NCBI GenBank assembly: GCA_013815325.1
Contig: JACDGM010000043.1
Span: 1 to 37,136, forward strand
From: Chthoniobacterales bacterium
Lineage (GTDB): Bacteria > Verrucomicrobiota > Verrucomicrobiia > Chthoniobacterales > UBA10450
DNA length: 37,136 nt
Reading direction: 5' to 3'
This document shows, one piece after another, positions 1 to 6,609 of the stretch; the first letter of the stretch is position 1, and the number at the start of each line of letters is the position of its first letter. The position numbers and the translations under genes were made by a program. Below the pieces are notes generated by a model that saw only the letters and a list, made by a program, of their open reading frames with translations, was not told where the DNA came from and searched no databases.

Positions 1-1
1 T

Positions 2-268
2 TTTAATCGAGAGGAGCTGAGGATGGTCAAAATCCCTCTCCCAACCCTCGCCACGCAGCAAGCCATCGTGGCCGAGATCGAAGCCGAGCAAGCCCTCGTC
101 GTCGCCAACCGGGAACTGATCACCCGCTTCGAGCAAAAGATCCAAGCCACCCTCGCCCGCATCTGGGGCGAGGACGGTGCGAAGATCGCACCAGGCAATA
201 TTGTGGTTCTGCCCGAGGAGCCCGAAGAACTCGCGCGCGTTGCCGAAGAATCCCCTTCTTACCAATGA
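2..268 (+). CDS. Type I restriction specificity/methylase C-terminus, 5' truncated by window edge
   Basis: The frame is open from base 2, so the ATG at 23 is internal and the gene starts outside the window. The visible end begins with the block IPLPTLATQQAIVAEIEAE, followed by a coiled-coil-like helix (EQKIQATLARIWGE) and an acidic tail. In type I restriction specificity subunits, and in methylase-specificity fusions, an IPLPPLxxQxxIVxxIE block followed by a long helix closes the target-recognition part and packs against the methylase. The specificity subunit or fusion would direct the methylase and nuclease to a bipartite DNA site. The methylase debris downstream fits an old type I locus. 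Whether this is a separate HsdS or the tail of an HsdM-HsdS fusion cannot be told from this piece. Confidence 0.75.
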   Translation, partial: FNREELRMVKIPLPTLATQQAIVAEIEAEQALVVANRELITRFEQKIQATLARIWGEDGAKIAPGNIVVLPEEPEELARVAEESPSYQ

Positions 269-325
269 TTCGCTGCGTCGCTAGACTGGCACGACGACTG
301 CGACGAAGCTGATGCTCACGGCCAC

Positions 326-1426
326 ATGAAAGAACCATTTCTTCATCCCCGCTTCGATGGGAAACGTTTTGAAGAGCACACCCTGCCCCTTGACGTGGCG
401 CGTGACTTGGCTGCTTTCGAGGTCCTGATCATCGAGTTAGCGAAGCGCCTTTACCTTGATGCACATCCGAGCAGGAAACGTGTGCCGAAAGGCTTTGAAG
501 CTGGTTTTCACCTACACCTGGAGCATGTCGATGAAGGAAGCGCGCGTCCTCTGCTCTCGCTGGTCACCGCCGGTGCTCTGGCTCTAAGCGGCGGCTCCGG
601 TGGATATTTTGAGAAGGCACGCGACCTGATCGCTGATTGTATCGCTTCGGCCGATGGAACCTTACCCGAAAAATTCCCAAAGGAATTGCTCGCCCATTTC
701 AATCAAGTGGGTCGTTCGCTGCAAGCGGGAGAATCGATGGAAATCCCACGGCCAGGACATGGGGACGCGGTTTTAACTCCTCAGCGTCGTCGGGATCTTG
801 TGTTGGCTGCCGATGATTATTACCAAGATAAAGTCGAGCTCGCCGGCACGATCGAGGAAGCTAACTGGAAGAACGAAACCTTCAGGCTGCGCCTGAGCAA
901 TGGCGAGGCAGTGGACGTGCCGATGCCCATTTTTTTCCGCAAGGATGCCGGGGAATATGGAGGTCGAAATCGCTTTCAGGTAACCGTGAGCGGCGTGGGC
1001 ACCTACGATGTCCACGGCAAACTGCATAAGGTGTTTAAGGTTCGGTCGGTAGAGGTTCAACCCGACTATCAAATCGCCGCTCGGTTCGATCAGATCGGTT
1101 CACTCGCTGCAGGATGGCATGAGGGAGAAGGGATCGCTCCCGATGCCGAGAAGCTCCTGGCAGTTTATGAAAATCTCGTGGGTCACTATCCAGAGGAGCT
1201 GCCGCTGCCAGCGATCGTGCCTACGCCGGACGGCAACTTGCTTTTCGAGTGGAAAGGACCTGCCGCCGCATCACTTGATCTTCGCTTGGCAGAGTCGATC
1301 GGAGATTTTCACGCGTTCGACCAAGACGGACAAGATGTCGAAAGATCATTCACTCTAACTACAGCTGGAGAGTGGCAGGAACTTTTTGCCTTTCTCCGGC
1401 CACAACTCGTTGGAGAGGCCGCGTGA
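326..1426 (+). CDS. Uncharacterised protein, first gene of a coupled pair in the restriction island
   Basis: This is a 366-residue soluble protein with no signal peptide or membrane segment. I do not recognise the family. The N-terminal third reads as helical (LDVARDLAAFEVLIIELAKRL). Residues from about 170 are beta-rich, including a stretch around TIEEANWKNETFRLRLSNG that looks like a small barrel or SH3-like fold, and the C-terminus carries two acidic segments. Its stop codon TGA overlaps the GTG start of the next gene (GTGA), so the two are almost certainly co-translated and may form a complex. Position between a type I restriction gene end and methylase debris suggests a defence or accessory role, but that is guilt by association only. 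Confidence 0.7.
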   Translation: MKEPFLHPRFDGKRFEEHTLPLDVARDLAAFEVLIIELAKRLYLDAHPSRKRVPKGFEAGFHLHLEHVDEGSARPLLSLVTAGALALSGGSGGYFEKARDLIADCIASADGTLPEKFPKELLAHFNQVGRSLQAGESMEIPRPGHGDAVLTPQRRRDLVLAADDYYQDKVELAGTIEEANWKNETFRLRLSNGEAVDVPMPIFFRKDAGEYGGRNRFQVTVSGVGTYDVHGKLHKVFKVRSVEVQPDYQIAARFDQIGSLAAGWHEGEGIAPDAEKLLAVYENLVGHYPEELPLPAIVPTPDGNLLFEWKGPAAASLDLRLAESIGDFHAFDQDGQDVERSFTLTTAGEWQELFAFLRPQLVGEAA

Positions 1427-1794
1427 CGCCCGCCACAATCCTTCTCCGCCAGGTCCATCCAACTTTCGCGCCGGATGGAGAGTTAACGAGTCAGGCCTTT
1501 TTCCCATTTCCCAAGGATGAGGGAAAACTATCCGTCTACGATGGCGACCAAATCACCGCACCAGAGTCGCACAAACACTATACGACTGTTTTGAAATACG
1601 AATCGGTTGGAGTCTGGGGAGTTTCAGGACAGGAAGTTTCCGAGATCGGATTGGTATCCATGCCATCGTGGCGGGAAGATTCTCCCGCGCACGCGCATAT
1701 AGACTTCGAAAATCGCGACGAAAGAAGCTGTCGAAAGCTCGCTAAAAAACTGAAGGCGGCCGCGATAACTCGTGGTTGCTTATTTGCACCGTAA
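1423..1794 (+). CDS. Uncharacterised small protein, second gene of the coupled pair
   Basis: I chose the GTG at 1423 because it overlaps the upstream TGA stop as GTGA. A longer frame with a GTG at 1372 would run through the end of the previous gene. The 123-residue product begins VTPATILLRQVHPTF. Its middle part (SVGVWGVSGQEVSEIGL) and a late HAHIDF segment contain histidines and acidic residues but no motif I can name. The basic tail is CRKLAKKLKAAA. The early text reads like small proteins made beside restriction or toxin loci, yet I cannot assign a family. It is likely to work with the 366-residue protein. Confidence 0.65.
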   Translation: MTPATILLRQVHPTFAPDGELTSQAFFPFPKDEGKLSVYDGDQITAPESHKHYTTVLKYESVGVWGVSGQEVSEIGLVSMPSWREDSPAHAHIDFENRDERSCRKLAKKLKAAAITRGCLFAP

Positions 1795-1844
1795 TTCGCT
1801 CAGCGCGCACGCTCCACCCGCTTGGTCCACGCTCCGCCTCGAAA

Positions 1845-2287
1845 GAATCGCTCATCATCAACCGCGACGATTTCTGGGCGAGCACGAGCAACAAACAGCT
1901 CAATTTCCTCCAGCTCGCCACGGCGTAGCCCGCCCACGGCGGAGGCGGGCACATCTTCATCATCCTCAAGCAGCACGGCCGCGCCGCCGTCGTCCTGCCC
2001 GATAATGATTGATTCGAACTGCCGGTTCTCAGGCTGTGCCCGCGCTTCGCGCGTCTATGTCGCACCGCTTCCCGCTGGCTCCATTCGCGTCTTCCTAGCC
2101 GCTCACCCTTCGGGCTTCCCGTCCATGTCGTCCGCTCCCGCGAACTCCATTGTCCTCTTCGAAGGCGGCGCCGGTGAATGCCCGCGCGCGAGCGCAATTT
2201 TCTAATGAGGGCGACAAACTCGCATAGCCTTGGTGAAAGCAAACCATTCGACGCGCGCTGCTCAAGCAAGCTGACCTGCACACGCTG
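1845..2287 (+). pseudogene. hsdM remnant A: central part of a type I N6-adenine methyltransferase with three insertions
   Basis: Reading in steps recovers the conserved segment downstream of the NPPF motif of HsdM. ESLIINRDDFWASTSNKQLN reaches 1913. The text resumes at 1950-2006 with HIFIILKQHGRAAVVLPDN, at 2152-2178 with VLFEGGAGE, and at 2243-2287 with TIRRALLKQADLHTL. The breaks are insertions of 36 bp (1914-1949), 145 bp (2007-2151) and 64 bp (2179-2242). The first keeps the frame but carries a TAG; its core is an inverted repeat, GCCCGCC...GGCGGGC. The third is flanked by direct GGTGAA copies. The enzyme would have methylated adenine in a type I target. The N-terminal SAM-binding part is absent, so the gene is dead. 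Confidence 0.75.
1914..1949. repeat. 36-bp palindromic insertion in hsdM remnant A
   Basis: Exactly 36 bp separate the codons for glutamine and histidine in the conserved QHIF block. The second remnant at 2820-2867 has the same block uninterrupted, which proves insertion. The core is GCCCGCC, nine bases, GGCGGGC. Confidence 0.7.
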
Positions 2288-2345
2288 GGCAACCCAGAAA
2301 TAAGTTGGAACTAATGGCGTCGGCCTGATATGCACAGGTTCTAAT

Positions 2346-2423
2346 ATGAACAAAAACATCTTTTACATCATCGGAGTCATTGTCGTTATCGTCATCGTCC
2401 TCAAGGTGCTCGGCCTGTTTTAG
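2346..2423 (+). CDS. Predicted 25-residue single-pass membrane peptide
   Basis: An ATG at 2346 opens a 25-codon frame ending with TAG. After MNKNIFY the peptide is almost wholly aliphatic (IIGVIVVIVIVLKVLGLF), long enough for one membrane helix, with a positively charged start expected on the inside. No strong ribosome binding site lies upstream. The frame sits between two pieces of hsdM debris. It could be a genuine small membrane protein or the hydrophobic part of a type I toxin. A chance frame is possible, but hydrophobicity this uniform is unusual in GC-rich non-coding DNA. Confidence 0.45.
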   Translation: MNKNIFYIIGVIVVIVIVLKVLGLF

Positions 2424-2528
2424 ACCGAAAGCCCGGCAGATGCCGCGCTCTCTTTCAGTCTGTGACCACGTCGTGGCGAATAATGAGGTGCGTAAGGAAC
2501 GGGGTCTGATCTTCACTTTACACATTCT

Positions 2529-2636
2529 GAAGACAGCAACCTCGCCGATCCGATCCTCATCGTGCAGGAAATCGTCGAAGACTTCCAAGCCGCCCTCGCC
2601 CAGTTCGCCGAAATCGCCGCAGATCTGAAGCGGTAA
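2529..2636 (+). pseudogene. hsdM remnant A: extreme C-terminus
   Basis: The translation EDSNLADPILIVQEIVEDFQ continues with AALAQFAEIAADLKR and a TAA stop. This matches the ending typical of type I methyltransferases (LEDSxNLPxPDVIAxEIVEDLxAALxQFxxIAxDL). It lies about 240 bp after the central remnant, so the segment between LHTL and LEDS has been lost or replaced. Confidence 0.7.
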
Positions 2637-2663
2637 GTCCGGCAAAGTTCGCGACCCAGATCC

Positions 2664-2720
2664 AAGACCTGGAAGCCGCCCTCGCCCCATTCGCCGAAAT
2701 CGTAGCAGAGCTAAAACAAT
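2664..2720 (+). pseudogene. Second decayed copy of the hsdM C-terminal helix
   Basis: The translation ATQIQDLEAALAPFAEIVAE repeats the AALAQFAEIAAD ending found 85 bp upstream. At DNA level, about 42 bp (2591-2632 and 2676-2717) are near-identical direct repeats. It arose by local duplication or as the tail of another methylase copy. Confidence 0.6.
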
Positions 2721-2736
2721 CATCCCACCGCAGCGT

Positions 2737-2769
2737 CCGTTGCTATACGTGATTCACGTATAGCAACGG
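2737..2769. repeat. Perfect 33-bp palindrome
   Basis: Two 16-base arms, CCGTTGCTATACGTGA and its exact reverse complement, are separated by a single T. The arms are less GC-rich than the surroundings. There is no T-run on either side, so it is not an obvious terminator. It lies between methylase fragments and 188 bp upstream of the toxin-antitoxin pair. It could be a dimer binding site, a cruciform or a recombination site. Confidence 0.85.
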
Positions 2770-2819
2770 TTGACGGTTGGTGAATGTAGAAGCCGTCCTG
2801 CCGAGGTCGCCGTCAGTAG

Positions 2820-2867
2820 CTCAACTTTCTCCAGCACATCTTCACCATCCTCAAGCAGCACGGCCGC
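2820..2867 (+). pseudogene. hsdM remnant B: central fragment
   Basis: The translation LNFLQHIFTILKQHGR is the same conserved block as in remnant A at 1899-1979, but without the 36-bp insertion. It ends abruptly before the toxin-antitoxin genes. The C-terminal half of what may be the same gene copy resumes at 3517. Confidence 0.65.
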
Positions 2868-2957
2868 CAAGGGTAAGGCAGAAGTAAGAATGAAGAAGGA
2901 AGAAGACCAGAACTCACGCTGCTGGCATTCGGCGCGTTTTGATCTTAGACTTTCCGC

Positions 2958-3179
2958 ATGAGCGCCGACGACCTCAAAGGCATTATCCATTCCGACCCCG
3001 AGATCATGGGCGGCACGCCCGTTTTCGTCGGCACGCGGGTTCCGCTGCAGAATCTGATCGATTCGCTTGAAGGCGGAGAATCGATCGAGGATTTCCTGGA
3101 TGGGTTTCCATCGGTCAAACGCGAACAGGCCATCGCGGTGATCGAAGCGGGCAAGCTGCGGATGCTCGAAACGGTGTGA
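2958..3179 (+). CDS. DUF433 antitoxin (VapB45-like)
   Basis: The 73-residue protein reads MSADDLKGIIHSDPEIMGGT, then PVFVGTRVPLQNLIDSLEGG. The HSDPEIMGGTPVFVGTRVP block followed by SIEDFLDGFPSVKREQAIAV is the hallmark of the DUF433 family, whose members fold as a helix-turn-helix and neutralise a PIN-like partner. Its TGA stop overlaps the GTG start of the toxin (GTGA), giving coupled translation with antitoxin first. As in related modules, the pair probably represses its own promoter. It is intact although everything around it is broken. Confidence 0.88.
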   Translation: MSADDLKGIIHSDPEIMGGTPVFVGTRVPLQNLIDSLEGGESIEDFLDGFPSVKREQAIAVIEAGKLRMLETV

Positions 3180-3502
3180 GGGTGCTCCTCGACGAGTGTC
3201 TCAGTTGGCGGCTGGGCCGGGCCTTGACCGGCCACTTCTGTGTGTCGGTGCAGCGGATGGGCTGGAAAGGAATCAGAAACGGCGAACTGCTCGCACGGAT
3301 GGAGCAGGAAAGGATTGACGTGTTTATCACGGGCGACCGCAATCTCCAGTTTCAGCAACATCTTCCCGCCGCCAGCGTGGCCGTCGTCGTGCTAGCGGCC
3401 AGAAGCACGCGGCTCGCTGAAACGATGCCATTGATGGCAGAAGTGCTGGCGCAACTGCCGACGCTACGACCGGGAACGGCGACGTTTATTCCGGAGTCAT
3501 GA
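3176..3502 (+). CDS. DUF5615 PIN-like toxin (VapC45-like)
   Basis: The start is the GTG at 3176, overlapping the antitoxin stop. The 108-residue product starts MRVLLDECLSWRLGRALTGH and contains the second acidic strand DVFITGDRNLQFQQ. Paired aspartates after a first beta strand (LLDE) and in the TGDRN strand are the expected metal-binding residues of the DUF5615 PIN-like fold. In this family the toxin is an RNase that blocks growth when the antitoxin is lost. Length and order match the DUF433/DUF5615 pair. The reading frame is complete. Confidence 0.85.
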   Translation: MRVLLDECLSWRLGRALTGHFCVSVQRMGWKGIRNGELLARMEQERIDVFITGDRNLQFQQHLPAASVAVVVLAARSTRLAETMPLMAEVLAQLPTLRPGTATFIPES

Positions 3503-3701
3503 TCGGCTCGCAACTCGGGCAAAAGCTTTGGATCTACCATCTCCCGCCTTCGCATTTGCTGCGGCGCGACAGGACGCACCAACCAGCATTTCACGCTGAA
3601 TGAATGGAGCAGCTGCGACATAGACTGACGAATGTCAGCCCGAAGGGGCAGCGCTGCAGCGTTGATCAAAACACCCTCAAGCGCACCGACCTCGACGACT
3701 T

Positions 3702-3736
3702 GGAAAGCCCGGCCGTTGCTTCGCATCCGTTACGGG
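3702..3736 (-). repeat. GGCCGGGCTTTCC-family insertion, reverse orientation
   Basis: In the minus direction it runs CCCGTAACGGATGCGAAGC and ends GGCCGGGCTTTCC. It interrupts the DDF-V-NCYNP block and leaves the frame open, adding about 12 residues. Confidence 0.65.
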
Positions 3737-3851
3737 TCAATTGCTACAACCCGAAGAACCGCCACACATTCGACAGACTCATGCAGGCTCGTAGCGCAAA
3801 GAGACCGAGCGCTTTAAGAGCTTCACCTACGAAGAGCTAATCAAGCGCGAC

Positions 3852-3887
3852 CCGTAACGCAGCCGCAGGTGAGGCCGGGCTCTCCAT
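3852..3887 (+). repeat. GGCCGGGCTTTCC-family 36-bp insertion
   Basis: Twelve codons (CCGTAACGCAGCCGC... through GGCCGGGCTCTCCAT) split IKRD from VNLDIFW. It contains TAA and TGA in the methylase frame. Confidence 0.7.
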
Positions 3888-3917
3888 GTCAACCTCGATA
3901 TCTTTTGGCTAAAAGAC

Positions 3918-3953
3918 GCCGTAACGCGGGTGAAGGAGCGACCGGGCTTTCCA
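3918..3953 (+). repeat. GGCCGGGCTTTCC-family 36-bp insertion
   Basis: Twelve codons (GCCGTAACGCGGGTG... through GACCGGGCTTTCCA) split WLKD from SLEDSA without a stop codon. Confidence 0.7.
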
Positions 3954-4075
3954 AGCCTCGAAGACAGCGCCAAACAAAAGTCAGAAGGATGAATGCAGAA
4001 GGAAGAAGTGCCCGCCGTTCCTACTTCATCATTCCTATTTCACACCTTAATTGCGCCGCCCTAGCCCAATTCGCC

Positions 4076-4144
4076 GCCGTAACCCGTAACGCAGCCAGAG
4101 GCGAGGCCGGGCTTTCAAATGCGAAGCGACGGCCGGGCTTTCAA
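4076..4144 (+). repeat. Double GGCCGGGCTTTCC-family insertion
   Basis: Twenty-three codons separate AALAQFA from IAADLKR. The stretch holds two successive copies of the element ending (GGCCGGGCTTTCAAAT at about 4112, and again at about 4132), so a second unit probably inserted into or beside the first. The frame remains open throughout. Confidence 0.65.
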
Positions 4145-4179
4145 ATCGCGGCTGATTTGAAGCGCTGACGGTCATACGC

Positions 4180-4320
4180 ATGAAGTCATACCTGCTAAAG
4201 CTGAATGGAAGAGAAGTTGGCCCGCATTCCGAGGCGCAAGTCGCACAGATGTTCGCCGATTAGCAAATTAACCGATCTACGCCCTGCAAGCCGGCAACCA
4301 GCGGCGAGCGGGAAACGCGC
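4180..4320 (+). pseudogene. GYF_2-domain gene fragment with an in-frame TAG
   Basis: The frame opens MKSYLLKLNGREVGPHSEAQ, then VAQMFAD, a TAG at 4261-4263, and continues QINRSTPCKP. This is the start of a GYF_2 domain (YYLxxNGxxxGPxSExQVxxMxxxGxIxxxTxC), found near the N-terminus of many bacterial membrane proteins. The premature amber and the lack of any longer downstream frame make this a remnant. It joins the broken tRNA below at the island edge. Confidence 0.6.
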
Positions 4321-4340
4321 CTAACGAGAAAAAGCCCCTA

Positions 4341-4385
4341 GGACACGGTGTAAACGCTGACGCTCTACCGCTGAGCTAACCGCCC
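4341..4385 (-). tRNA. Truncated tRNA-Val (TAC) 5' half, probably non-functional
   Basis: On the minus strand the sequence starts GGGCGGTTAGCTCAGCGGTA, with D-stem GAGC and an anticodon loop TTTACAC containing TAC. This matches the 5' half of a bacterial valine tRNA. One extra base lies between D-stem and anticodon stem, the anticodon stem pairs poorly at its outer end, and no TTCGA arm or matching ACCGCCC acceptor follows. The 3' half is missing. tRNA genes are common insertion points, and this one sits exactly where the decayed island ends. Confidence 0.55.
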
Positions 4386-4551
4386 GCGCGCGTCTCGACT
4401 TTTAGACCAGTCGCCGCGGCCTGTCGAGCGACCGCCGCTCGCGTCTTGCGCCGTGCATCTTTCACCCGACGAGCGAGTGATGGCCGGCCCGGCAAAAATG
4501 ACCTCGACGGAAAGCGCGCGCGTTTCCGCGCCTCGGACGGAGAGCGGCCGG

Positions 4552-6423
4552 CTAGTGCAGATCGTAGACTTCCAGCAGCCCCACTCCCGTGGTCTGATCG
4601 ACCCCGCGAACAATCGCCGTGTAATTGCCAGCCGCCAGAGTTTGCACGATGGCGGATTCTTTCGGGTTCGGCGGCGCGAGATCAGTCGCTTCGATCTCGC
4701 TCTTTTGCGTGTCCTGCCAATCGTCGTCGGAAGCGATCAGCGCCCCATTTGCATTGTGCAATTCGAGCGCCGGATCTGCCAGTCGATCCACAATGCCGGC
4801 GATCTGCAACGACGGGCCGAGCGCGCGCACGATCACCCGATCCATCGCCCCTTCACCTGCTCCGAGAATAAACCCGCTGATCATAACGTTGTCGTTCGTG
4901 CCGACGAAGCCGCGGGTGCTCGTATTCCCTAGAGTCGAAATCGCAGCGGTATCGAGGTCGTAAACTTCGACCAGGCCGACTCCGGTGCCGCCGGAGTGCC
5001 CGGAGAGAATCGCGGTGTAAGCGCCGGGATCAAGCGTCGTCACGATCGCCGATTCGGCGTCGTCCGTGGGAGGAATGCCCGTCGCGTTAATCTCCGCCGC
5101 CTGGGTCTCCTTCCAATTGTCGTTAGTCACGAGGAGCGCGCCTGCCGAATCATGCAATTCGAGCACCGGATCGGCGAGGAAGCCGGAGAGCATCTGCTCG
5201 CCTAACGACGGCCCGAGGCCTCGGATCAGCACCTGCTTCGCACCGGTCCCGGTGATAATAAAACCCCCATCGAGAATTTTCTCGCCCGTCAGGACGTCCG
5301 CGCGGGTCGAGATATTAAGCGAATGGGCGGCTTGTTTTTCGAACGCGCCGATATCGCTGTTATCGCCGCCATCCGCGGGCGGGAGGGAGGGCGCGTCCAC
5401 CGGCCGGAAAAGGCCGCGCTGGTCCGTCGCCACACCATCGGCCGCGGCGCCCTTGTCGACCGCGGGACTGCCGTTAAGCAAGGCGTGAGTTTTGGTTGCA
5501 CCGCCATTGTCTTGCAACGGCCCGAGCATTGGATCGATCGGCGCGAGAGCGGTGCCGATCTGGTCTCCCGTCGTTGGGCTGATGGTGGCGGCGTCAGCAT
5601 TGCCGATCAGGTTGTAGCCTAACGAGTCCACCTTTCCGGCGACGTCCTCTGTTCCGTTCCCGGCAATGAGGGTGTTCTTGATCTGAACGCTCGCGTCGCC
5701 CACATAAATTCCGTCGCCGCCGAAACTGGCGAAGTTGTTCGTGATCGTGCAGTTCGTAATCAGCGCGCTCCCGCCGGAAACAAAAAGCCCTCCGCCGGGG
5801 TTTTGAGGCGGATCGGGAATGATCTGCCGGGCGAGCGCACTACCGCCCACATCGTTTCCCGAGATTGTGCAATTCGTAAGTGTCACCGTGCCCTTGCTGC
5901 TGGAAATTCCCGCGGCCGCGTCCTCCGTCACGTTATTAGCGATCGTGCTGTTGAGGACGGTCAGGTTGCCCTCATTGCAGATGCCGCCGGCACAGGCGCT
6001 TAAATCGAAAGCGGTATTATCAGAGACCGCGCAACTCTGCAGGATCAGCGTGCCAAGATTGTCAATCGCGCCGAAGTCTCCGTTGGCGTGAGTCAGGGTC
6101 ACTCCCGAAATCGTCACGACTTGGCCGCTGGCGATCTCGATAATGCCAAACACACCTGCCGAAGAATTTCGTTCGATCGTTAGGCTGCGCGCTCCCGGGC
6201 CGCTGATCGTCAGATCCTTATTCACCAGCAGATTCCCGCTCGTTAGGCTGATGGTGCTCGGGGAAGGCAAAGCGAAAGTGATGATATCCCCGGCGGCAGC
6301 GTCCGCGATTGCCTGCCGCAGCGACCCGGGGACGCTGTCTTCCGTGCTCGTCACCGTCAGAGTCGCACTGAAGCAAAGGTGACAAGCGAAGAGGCTCCAG
6401 AGAACCGAGAGAAACATTTTCAT
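4552..6423 (-). CDS. Secreted parallel beta-helix protein (choice-of-anchor-Q-like) with two C-terminal beta domains
   Basis: I start at the ATG at 6423 because it opens a signal peptide (MKMFLSVLWSLFACHLCFSA). The frame itself is open further upstream. After the signal comes TLTVTSTEDSVPGSLRQAIA, the usual opening of bacterial right-handed beta-helix proteins. Irregular rungs follow, rich in NCTISGN and NSTIANN turns, and then the closing block GSPAVDKG...DQRGLFRPVD...DIGAFE that defines the choice-of-anchor Q region. The last 230 residues hold two copies of a beta domain (LIRGLGPSL...LADPVLELHD...GVGLVEVYDL, and again). Such proteins are exported and may bind or process polysaccharide. There is no sorting motif at the end. 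Confidence 0.85.
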   Translation of the reverse strand: MKMFLSVLWSLFACHLCFSATLTVTSTEDSVPGSLRQAIADAAAGDIITFALPSPSTISLTSGNLLVNKDLTISGPGARSLTIERNSSAGVFGIIEIASGQVVTISGVTLTHANGDFGAIDNLGTLILQSCAVSDNTAFDLSACAGGICNEGNLTVLNSTIANNVTEDAAAGISSSKGTVTLTNCTISGNDVGGSALARQIIPDPPQNPGGGLFVSGGSALITNCTITNNFASFGGDGIYVGDASVQIKNTLIAGNGTEDVAGKVDSLGYNLIGNADAATISPTTGDQIGTALAPIDPMLGPLQDNGGATKTHALLNGSPAVDKGAAADGVATDQRGLFRPVDAPSLPPADGGDNSDIGAFEKQAAHSLNISTRADVLTGEKILDGGFIITGTGAKQVLIRGLGPSLGEQMLSGFLADPVLELHDSAGALLVTNDNWKETQAAEINATGIPPTDDAESAIVTTLDPGAYTAILSGHSGGTGVGLVEVYDLDTAAISTLGNTSTRGFVGTNDNVMISGFILGAGEGAMDRVIVRALGPSLQIAGIVDRLADPALELHNANGALIASDDDWQDTQKSEIEATDLAPPNPKESAIVQTLAAGNYTAIVRGVDQTTGVGLLEVYDLH

Positions 6424-6609
6424 CAGCGGCAGCCTACTCGTCAGCCGGCGTCGCGTCAAAGATCGAGAAAGGCATCGGGCTGCGCAAAATCTCGCTAGAA
6501 TAGGTCCTATGCGACCTGTAAGACCTATCCAAACGACGGTCCTCGGCCTAACGAGTGACTGGAGTCTTGAGCTCCAGCCCATGCCGCCTGAAACCGAGGG
6601 CCGTTCGCT

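Larger units (their letters stand above)
3517..4168 (+). pseudogene. hsdM remnant B: C-terminal half broken by many palindromic insertions
   Basis: Type I methylase text appears in order: GQKLWIY (3517-3537), TNQHFTL (about 3580), QNTLKRTDLDDL (about 3666), NCYNPKNRHT (about 3740), ERFKSFTYEELIKRD (about 3806-3851), VNLDIFWLKD (3888-3917), SLEDSA (3954-3971), AALAQFA (about 4056) and IAADLKR with its stop (4145-4168). Between these blocks lie insertions near 3538-3575, 3601-3668, 3702-3736, 3852-3887, 3918-3953, 3972-4052 and 4076-4144. Those at 3852 and 3918 are exactly 12 codons, and the one near 3702 is 35-36 bp and leaves the frame open. The gene encoded the target-side and C-terminal helical part of an adenine methyltransferase. 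The 3852 insertion brings in stop codons, so it is not functional. Confidence 0.75.

Noticed and set aside
1742..2359. 205-codon minus-strand frame
   Set aside because: The plus strand here carries recognisable hsdM text; the minus translation is Arg/Ser-rich and has no family signal.
4446..5622. Several 80-160 codon plus frames opposite the beta-helix gene
   Set aside because: The minus strand encodes a clear signal peptide and domain order; the plus frames are shadows.
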